Positions 27,938-33,471 of a stretch of DNA of 33,471 nt are shown here, one piece after another (the stretch's first letter is position 1; each line of letters starts with the position of its first letter). Where the stretch lies: positions 1-33,471 of the IMG/VR virus record IMGVR_UViG_3300025109_000038; one strand, written 5' to 3'. Position numbers and translations under genes: made by a program. Under the pieces are notes generated by a model. It ran no database searches. It was not told the DNA's origin and saw only the letters and a list, made by a program, of their open reading frames with translations. Source of the stretch: a virus.

Positions 27938-30093
27938 TGAAAACCCAGTCGTTCGTATTGTCTCGACTCCGTGGGGTTGACCTTCGGTATCAAGTGACAC
28001 CTGATTCTGCGGCTGACATTCAAGACATGACGTGGACATTGAATGATTCGTGGTCAGCTTGTGGTGGTTATCGACCGGTCACCACAGCCTCACTGAAATA
28101 TGCCCCGTGGGGCGATGCTGGAATAGACTCGCTTCATTGGTTTTCTCAGCACAACGGCGCTCGTCAGTGGCTTATTTGGGAAGACGACAAGGGGCGGCTT
28201 CGTAAGTTCTGGTCGAAGTATCCAGACACCCCGTATTTGACTCTTAACGACCGGGATGGCAATAAATGGGATGGTGAGAAGCGGGCAAGACATGTTCAGC
28301 AGACTCCGTCTGCTGGTACACAAGGTATGGTTTGGGGTGGTCGACTTTACCTCATCAATGGTCACGACGAGCCAATCGTGTTCGATGGGAGGGTTACTGG
28401 TCGCGCTGGGTACATTCGGGCCCCTGGTGCGCCGGGTGGTGGTGTTGTCTTTCGTGGGTTTAATACGTCGAGCACGTCATATTGGCTTGGCACTCGTATA
28501 CGGAATCAGGGTCTTGGTTCGAGCTACCCATTTGAAAGAGAAGACGAGTCGGCTGGTGATGCCAAGTTGTGTGCATACAAGTACCGCGTGACATTTGTTA
28601 ATCGTCGCGGACAAGAAAGCCCTATGTCTGAGCCAAGCGATTTGGTTCAATTTGAGTGTGGAGATTCAGGTAAAAAGCGCTTCACTTATTTGTTGCTTCC
28701 AGTTGGTGACTCTGAGACCGTTGCTCGCAGGATATATAGGACCCGTGATGTCTTTGATGAGTTTGGTCATCCATCAGACCGGAACTATGGGAACAACTAC
28801 TACTTCCTAAGGGAAGTCCAAGACAACGTGTCTGAATACATCGAGGATGGAATCACTGACGCCAATCTTGGTGCATTAGTTGACCCGGAAGATTTTGGGC
28901 CGTGGCCTGCACAGGCCAAGTTCATTGTGAGCTTTAAGAACACCTTGTTTCTGGCCGGCATGCCAAACAATCAGATTCGTTTTAGCGCACCAAGCATGCC
29001 CGAAGTGTTTCCTGAGTTGAATGTTTTCGATATCAGCGACGGGGAGGGCGGTGACATCACCGGCATGTATCCGACAAAGAATGCGGTTGTTGTGTTTAAG
29101 CGTCGTGGGATCTATCTAATCAAGGGTGACTCCGATAGAGGGTTTTATGTTCAGACATTAACCAAAGATATCGGTTGTATTGCTGGAGACAGTGTTGCGG
29201 AAGTCCCTGGTGTTGGGCTTGTGTTTTTGTCTGAGTCTGGCATCTACGTTTTGGAGGGAGCCTTAGAAAACACTGGATCTATGACTGGTGTTACAGAAAT
29301 CAGTGTTCCGATTCGACGTTGGTTTAATGATCTATCTGATGCTGCTCTGGCCGGCGCTGTTGGGATTGTGTACCATCAGGATCGAGAGTTTTGGTTGTGT
29401 GTTCCGGCGCTTGGTGACGTGTTCAACACCATGGTCTTTGTGTTTCATTATTCTATTGGCGCATGGAGTAGGCGGTTTGATTTCCCTGTTAAGTGTGCGG
29501 TTGAAACCAAAGACCACCGGGGGCACCTATTCTTTGGTAGTGGTGACTCCACCAACCGCCCCGGTGTTCATGTTTACACACACTCGGAAATTAGGCGTGG
29601 GGATGAGTGGGGAACTCGTGTAACAAAAGATAACGTGGCCTCTATCAAGACCATTTCTCCGCTATACAAGACCGCACCTCTTAACTTTGGGGGTGTTTAC
29701 GCAGGTGTTCATCCGGCGTATGTAAATGTGTATGCTGTAGCACTTGGGTCCAATGGCCTCTCCTTAGACGTTAGCGTTAATAGAGACCTTGGCCGCTCCT
29801 TCGACGAGCCTAAAACCAGGAAGCAGCAAAAGCTGATAGACCCATTGGATTCGTATGGTGACAACCTCTACTATGATTCTGACACTGAGTGGGGATATTA
29901 TAGGCCAACACCGTTTAGGTATGATGTGAGCTTAATGCACGAAAGTTTAACTACCGAGCTTCAGCTTACATTTACACCATCAAATCCAGAGAATCCCCAT
30001 ATTGAGATTATTGGGTTTGACGTTGAGGCCAAGGTTGGGGCGCAGCGGGACATTAGGGTCCTTACCGATGTTTTGACTGCCGATAGGAGGTAG
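27937..30093 (+). CDS. Tail nozzle/hub-like beta-propeller protein, putative
   Basis: Encodes 718 aa starting MKTQSFVLSRLRGVDLRYQ. The long reading (11 codons more) overlaps the previous gene and was rejected. Beta-rich repeating segments such as GMVWGGRLYLINGHDEPIVF, FKNTLFLAGMPNNQIRFS, TKNAVVVFKRRGIYLIKG and GLVFLSESGIYVLEG look like blades of a propeller, as in tail-nozzle (tubular B) proteins of short-tailed phages. Follows the adaptor in an overlapping pair, the usual order. Identification is structural inference. Confidence 0.55.
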   Translation: MKTQSFVLSRLRGVDLRYQVTPDSAADIQDMTWTLNDSWSACGGYRPVTTASLKYAPWGDAGIDSLHWFSQHNGARQWLIWEDDKGRLRKFWSKYPDTPYLTLNDRDGNKWDGEKRARHVQQTPSAGTQGMVWGGRLYLINGHDEPIVFDGRVTGRAGYIRAPGAPGGGVVFRGFNTSSTSYWLGTRIRNQGLGSSYPFEREDESAGDAKLCAYKYRVTFVNRRGQESPMSEPSDLVQFECGDSGKKRFTYLLLPVGDSETVARRIYRTRDVFDEFGHPSDRNYGNNYYFLREVQDNVSEYIEDGITDANLGALVDPEDFGPWPAQAKFIVSFKNTLFLAGMPNNQIRFSAPSMPEVFPELNVFDISDGEGGDITGMYPTKNAVVVFKRRGIYLIKGDSDRGFYVQTLTKDIGCIAGDSVAEVPGVGLVFLSESGIYVLEGALENTGSMTGVTEISVPIRRWFNDLSDAALAGAVGIVYHQDREFWLCVPALGDVFNTMVFVFHYSIGAWSRRFDFPVKCAVETKDHRGHLFFGSGDSTNRPGVHVYTHSEIRRGDEWGTRVTKDNVASIKTISPLYKTAPLNFGGVYAGVHPAYVNVYAVALGSNGLSLDVSVNRDLGRSFDEPKTRKQQKLIDPLDSYGDNLYYDSDTEWGYYRPTPFRYDVSLMHESLTTELQLTFTPSNPENPHIEIIGFDVEAKVGAQRDIRVLTDVLTADRR

Positions 30094-30094
30094 C

Positions 30095-31159
30095 GTGGCC
30101 TGGAGATTCCCAAAAGTGCTTCCCGTTTCTGGGGATGTGCTGCATCCAGACCACTGGAACAGCAACATTGATGCCTATTCAAGCGAAATGAATGGATTCT
30201 TAGACAGGGACAACATTGGCAGAAAGGTGATCAATGGGTCCATGATTGCTAAGAATTCCCTTGTGCAGGTGTTCTCTGATTTTGTGGATGATACGACCGT
30301 CCTTGGGCGCAACGAGATGGAGAATGCATTCAGCGCGAACACTCAGACAACGGCTTGGCACAGTGCCAGTCTGAATGTAGACGCGGACGGCAACGAGTAT
30401 GTTCTCCCGAATGTGACTATCAACGCAGATACAGATGGGTGGGTTGTTTGTGATTTCAATGCTGCTTACAAGTGGCTATCTCCCTCTGATCCGTATGGCG
30501 GATGCACTGCGTTTTTCAATGAAACCAATACCAACAAAGTCTTTTTTAGAATTGATACACCGTTTACGGAACATGGAATTCCCTACTATAGAATGCCGAG
30601 TGCCGCGCCCTGGGGCGACAGAGACTTGCCTGCAACGGTCGATTCGGGGAGGAGTGAGTGGGTTGATGTTTATTGCAGTAATGGTGACACCTACGGTTGG
30701 AAGAACGGTGCCACCGACCCCTCTTGGATTTTCTCTCCGACCTTTGGGTCGTATCTGGCCTGCTCTGCCCCTAGTCATAATGGGTATGTAGAAGGCAAAT
30801 ATGTGGCGTCTGGTGTGACCTTAGTACCGCGTGACCGCGACAGTGTTTCGTTTCGAGTTCTTGTTGATGGAATCACTGTTGCGGAGACTGGTTGGTTGTC
30901 CATTGGGTTGTTTATGAACGGTATTTACCTAACTGGAGTAGCGCCTATTTCTGCCGGGATTCACAGGGTTACAACACAAATCCGTGTAGCACACGTCAGG
31001 CAAATGGAGCCTACACAGACAGCGCTTGGTGATTCTGGCTCCTGGTACAAGCTTACCAAAGTAAAGGCAATATCACATGACGCACCAAGAAGTCCCGGTG
31101 TTGAGGCTAAGGTTAATGTTAGGGCAAGGAACCTTAATGTTATTTTCAGGAAGCGATAA
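30095..31159 (+). CDS. Virion protein with shared N-terminal module, probable fibre/spike 1
   Basis: Encodes 354 aa with a GTG start; AGGAGG is 4 bases upstream. Residues 11 to 45 carry a module, VSGDVLHPDHWNSNIDAY then EMNGFLDRDNIG, that lines up residue for residue with the start of the protein at 32259. The rest is beta-rich with many Gly, Asn, Ser and Asp (SSEMNGF, NTNKVFFRIDTPF, GIYLTGVAPISAGIH). The shared N-terminus probably binds the tail, with variable C-termini on the outside. Receptor-binding role is inferred from position and composition. Confidence 0.5.
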   Translation: MAWRFPKVLPVSGDVLHPDHWNSNIDAYSSEMNGFLDRDNIGRKVINGSMIAKNSLVQVFSDFVDDTTVLGRNEMENAFSANTQTTAWHSASLNVDADGNEYVLPNVTINADTDGWVVCDFNAAYKWLSPSDPYGGCTAFFNETNTNKVFFRIDTPFTEHGIPYYRMPSAAPWGDRDLPATVDSGRSEWVDVYCSNGDTYGWKNGATDPSWIFSPTFGSYLACSAPSHNGYVEGKYVASGVTLVPRDRDSVSFRVLVDGITVAETGWLSIGLFMNGIYLTGVAPISAGIHRVTTQIRVAHVRQMEPTQTALGDSGSWYKLTKVKAISHDAPRSPGVEAKVNVRARNLNVIFRKR

Positions 31160-32259
31160 TGGGACGAGTTAGGCCGGCAAAGGCTATTTCAGGCAAAAGA
31201 GTTTCGGATGGTGGCGAAATCAACGATACCATTAGTAATTTCCAAGGGGAGTCATCAAGTGTAGATGGTCTCAATGTTCGTGACGAGGCGGTTGGGTATT
31301 CCGAGCTAAACAACGATACGTTTGTTCGTAACTATTCTCGCTTTTCGGGCTTTCAACAATGTATTGGATTGAGCCCCGTTTCCTACCAGCCGCTTATGTT
31401 TCCGCACTGGATGGAGGATGACTACTATAGCGTGGGCGGTTCTTCTGCTTTTGAGTCCGCAAATGCTGGGTCTCCCCATGTTCGTGCAGTAAACGACCCT
31501 GAAAAAAAAGATGTAACTATTGTCCGCGTATCATGTGACATCTTTGTAAGAGACTATGGGTTTCAAACCTACCTAAGAAAGCAATACAAGCGGCATCATG
31601 GTCATCGAATAAGGCTTAGTCTTGGCCTCAACACAGACATCAACTCTGACTCAAGCATTAGTGGGTTTACTGAGCTTAGCAGGACTATTCACCACCACCA
31701 GCTACCGTGGAGTGGTGCTAAGTGGAAGCAACCAGATAGGGGTATGGGTCCGGCTGCCACACAGGGGGAGCCTGTGACGCTTGTGGGTGCGCCTCTTTAC
31801 TCGTCTGCTGGGAATCTTGGACGGGGAGACTTTTTTGAGTTTAACTATGGTGGTGAGAAGTACCTTCAGTGGCCATACCCGAAGAGTATTGAGGCTGGTA
31901 CTAGTGATGACACTGATTCGGCAATGTCATTTCATTATGTATTTAATTATCAAACAACCTTTGCATGGACGCCTGAGGGTCCGGGTGTGATGCCTGATGG
32001 AAGTCACAATGGCGTGTTTGCTTTGTTGGCCAAGATTGAGGGTAGCTCTGGCGACCTTGGTCCAGATTGGGAAGAGGACCTGAAAGTGCTCCCCACTCAC
32101 CGCGATTATTCGTGGGCAGTCACCGGCACCACAGGCACGACATTGTTTGCAGATAGGGCCAATGGCGTTTTGGGGCTTTGTCGGCAGGGATGCCGCTTTC
32201 CTGGCCTGTTTCTGCGAAACCTCGAAATGAATTCAATTACATATACTAAGGCAAGATAA
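31159..32259 (+). CDS. Virion protein with shared N-terminal module, probable fibre/spike 2
   Basis: Encodes 366 aa starting MGRVRPAKAISGKRVSDGGE. The start codon overlaps the previous stop. Residues 10 to 45 match the common module loosely (ISGKRVSDGGEINDTISNF, then SVDGLNVRDEA). The C-terminal three quarters are rich in Trp, His, Tyr, Gly and Asp (RTIHHHQLPWSGAKWKQPDR), typical of beta-rich surface proteins. Probably a second tail-attached protein in the same set. Confidence 0.5.
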   Translation: MGRVRPAKAISGKRVSDGGEINDTISNFQGESSSVDGLNVRDEAVGYSELNNDTFVRNYSRFSGFQQCIGLSPVSYQPLMFPHWMEDDYYSVGGSSAFESANAGSPHVRAVNDPEKKDVTIVRVSCDIFVRDYGFQTYLRKQYKRHHGHRIRLSLGLNTDINSDSSISGFTELSRTIHHHQLPWSGAKWKQPDRGMGPAATQGEPVTLVGAPLYSSAGNLGRGDFFEFNYGGEKYLQWPYPKSIEAGTSDDTDSAMSFHYVFNYQTTFAWTPEGPGVMPDGSHNGVFALLAKIEGSSGDLGPDWEEDLKVLPTHRDYSWAVTGTTGTTLFADRANGVLGLCRQGCRFPGLFLRNLEMNSITYTKAR

Positions 32260-33068
32260 TGGCGCTCGGACCAGATTGGACCCCATTTGTTGCTGGTGAG
32301 AAATTCAATCACCGTGACATTACCCGTCGATTCCGTGAGATGGAATACTGGATGAATGGCCGCATTTCAGCGTCAGACCTTAGCGCTGAGCCTTGGGTGG
32401 AATCACGACATATCTATAAACCCGAGTTTTATGGGTCTCCCGCGCCACGCATAGAGGCGGAATCAGGAGACACCCACTATCGTCACAGACAATTTAATAT
32501 GGAGTCTCGTTACTATCGCCATGAGCCTGGTGGTTGGTATAAGGAAGATTTGCTTGGTTCTGACCCAAGCCTTCGCCTCCTTGATGACTCGGTTGAAAAC
32601 CCTGATGGGCTGTTTACCCCGGTAGAGGGTTTGTCCGCATCGATTCATCTGGACCAGCCCTCGTTGGTCCTAATTAACGCTCATTGGTATGCGTGGGAGT
32701 CTGGCGGTGACACTGGATATAGCAAGCAGGGGCACAAGAACCATGCGCTGGATGACCGTGTTGCTCTGTTTAGGCTGTATCGCAAGGGCGTTAATGAGCA
32801 CGTTGGGTCCGGCTCAACCACAAGGGCCCTGTATGGCCGGTCTGATACTGGATACTTTTTTAGACGCCAATCCTTCAGCACAACGTGGCTGAGGGAGCTT
32901 GATGCTGGGGTGTGGGACTTCTACATCGGGTGTATGTACATCATGAAAGATGTCGATGGGGATGGAAAGTACACCGACCTTGGCGGCGATAAGACGGGCC
33001 ACCGTCACAAGCATGTGTACATCGATGGTCGGAACTTTGTCGTAGATGCAATGAGGCTTTACAAGTAG
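32259..33068 (+). CDS. Virion protein with shared N-terminal module, probable fibre/spike 3
   Basis: Encodes 269 aa; the ATG overlaps the previous TAA (TAATG). The N-terminal module VAGEKFNHRDITRRFREMEY then WMNGRISASDL matches the protein at 30095 (VxG[DE], H-x-D, MNG at the same residue numbers). The rest is Tyr/Trp/Arg/Asp-rich and beta-like, with an Asp-rich DVDGDGKYTDLGG segment that could bind calcium, and the end VYIDGRNFVVDAMRLYK. Confidence 0.5.
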   Translation: MALGPDWTPFVAGEKFNHRDITRRFREMEYWMNGRISASDLSAEPWVESRHIYKPEFYGSPAPRIEAESGDTHYRHRQFNMESRYYRHEPGGWYKEDLLGSDPSLRLLDDSVENPDGLFTPVEGLSASIHLDQPSLVLINAHWYAWESGGDTGYSKQGHKNHALDDRVALFRLYRKGVNEHVGSGSTTRALYGRSDTGYFFRRQSFSTTWLRELDAGVWDFYIGCMYIMKDVDGDGKYTDLGGDKTGHRHKHVYIDGRNFVVDAMRLYK

Positions 33069-33110
33069 TTGGGCTCTATAAAGTGTTAAACTTGGTTTGA
33101 GGATTTTCCT

Positions 33111-33471
33111 GTGGCAGAACTAAGCGCATACGAAAGACGCCAAGTCCGCTCCTACTCGCGAGCCCGTGGTCAAGAAGAGGGTGCCGCGAAGGCTGGGATG
33201 TGGGGCGGCATTGGCGGTGGTGGTGGCGCGGCCACTGGTGCCGCTATTGGCGCTGGCGCGATGTCGTGGACTGGTCCAGGGGCGTTGGTTGCGGCGGGCG
33301 TCGGTGCCGCTATTGGCGCTGGCGTTGGCATGTTGGCCGGCGGCCTTGGTGGTTGGTTCGGCGGCAAAAAGAAAGGCGAGAAAACCGCAAAAAAAGAAGC
33401 CAGGGCTGACCTGCGCTACCAAAAGAAAATGGAAAAGCAGCAAGAGCGAGAAGCAGGGAATCTCCAATATC
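33111..33471 (+). CDS. Glycine-zipper protein, truncated by the window edge
   Basis: GTG start (MAELSAYERRQVRSYSRARG), with GAGGA about 10 bases upstream; the frame stays open to the end of the window (120 codons). A central hydrophobic Gly/Ala region (about residues 28 to 88) contains small-x3-small repeats (GAAIGAGAMSW, GAAIGAGVGMLAGG), typical of glycine zippers in membrane-inserting or ejection proteins, followed by a Lys/Glu-rich helix. A 22-base exact repeat lies at 33237..33258 and 33303..33324. Possibly an internal virion or ejection protein. Confidence 0.6.
   Translation, partial: MAELSAYERRQVRSYSRARGQEEGAAKAGMWGGIGGGGGAATGAAIGAGAMSWTGPGALVAAGVGAAIGAGVGMLAGGLGGWFGGKKKGEKTAKKEARADLRYQKKMEKQQEREAGNLQY

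Noticed and set aside
1-33471. tRNA genes, integrase, attachment site
   Set aside because: I looked for T-arm GGTTCGA-type sequence, recombinase motifs and paired att repeats by eye and found nothing convincing. A tRNAscan or HMM search could still find diverged cases.

Overview
The window is part of a tailed double-stranded DNA bacteriophage genome (Caudoviricetes), or a closely related prophage or plasmid-like phage. The evidence is a contiguous virion-assembly cluster: candidate small terminase, large terminase, portal, scaffold, major capsid, decoration and tail-adaptor/nozzle-like proteins. No integrase, tRNA, rRNA or lysis gene was recognised. No tape-measure protein is visible and two large adaptor/nozzle-type proteins follow the head genes, so a short-tailed (podovirus-like) particle is my best guess. 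The host cannot be named from the sequence.

Left region (1 to about 7.9 kb, GC-rich, all leftward). About 18 small accessory genes, most unknown. Three can be placed: a 2H-phosphoesterase-like protein (377..796), an ArdC-type antirestriction protein with a zincin motif (853..1821), and a zinc-finger protein (2311..3714) whose C-terminus looks like an OB fold. Nearly every start codon here is preceded by one of two conserved linkers. One centres on CAACAGGA (about 300 to 5165, and again at 7302 and 7875). The other is CCTGGAGCCCATCATG (about 5570 to 6930). Each array contains one linker followed by ATG and an almost immediate stop, which looks like an empty gene slot. Several intergenic gaps hold G/C hairpins with UUCG- or GNRA-type loops. 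Sigma70-like promoters with TTGACC and a 17-base spacer sit at 326..354 and 5175..5203.

Middle (about 7.9 to 12.2 kb). A gene-poor stretch of about 1 kb, rich in inverted repeats, leads to a rightward gene at 8916 that appears to be leaderless. Very strong palindromes next to an AT-rich microsatellite (9358..9552) follow, and could be a replication origin or a promoter-control region. Composition changes here: to the right the GC content is lower, codons often end in T or G, and almost all genes are rightward. Four early or recombination genes follow (one RusA-like), then a terminator, an isolated promoter and a second terminator that together could make an RNA of about 110 nt.

Right region (12.2 to 33.5 kb). 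Rightward, tightly packed and mostly start-stop coupled genes. First come a tandem pair of related small putative virion proteins and a run of unassigned proteins. Next are SSB, a single leftward leaderless-looking gene, the packaging genes (17605..19760), portal with a Gly-Ala-Pro repeat tract, a double zinc ribbon protein, scaffold, major capsid, decoration, adaptor and nozzle-like proteins. Last are three consecutive proteins sharing an N-terminal module (probable fibre or spike genes) and a truncated glycine-zipper protein at the window edge.
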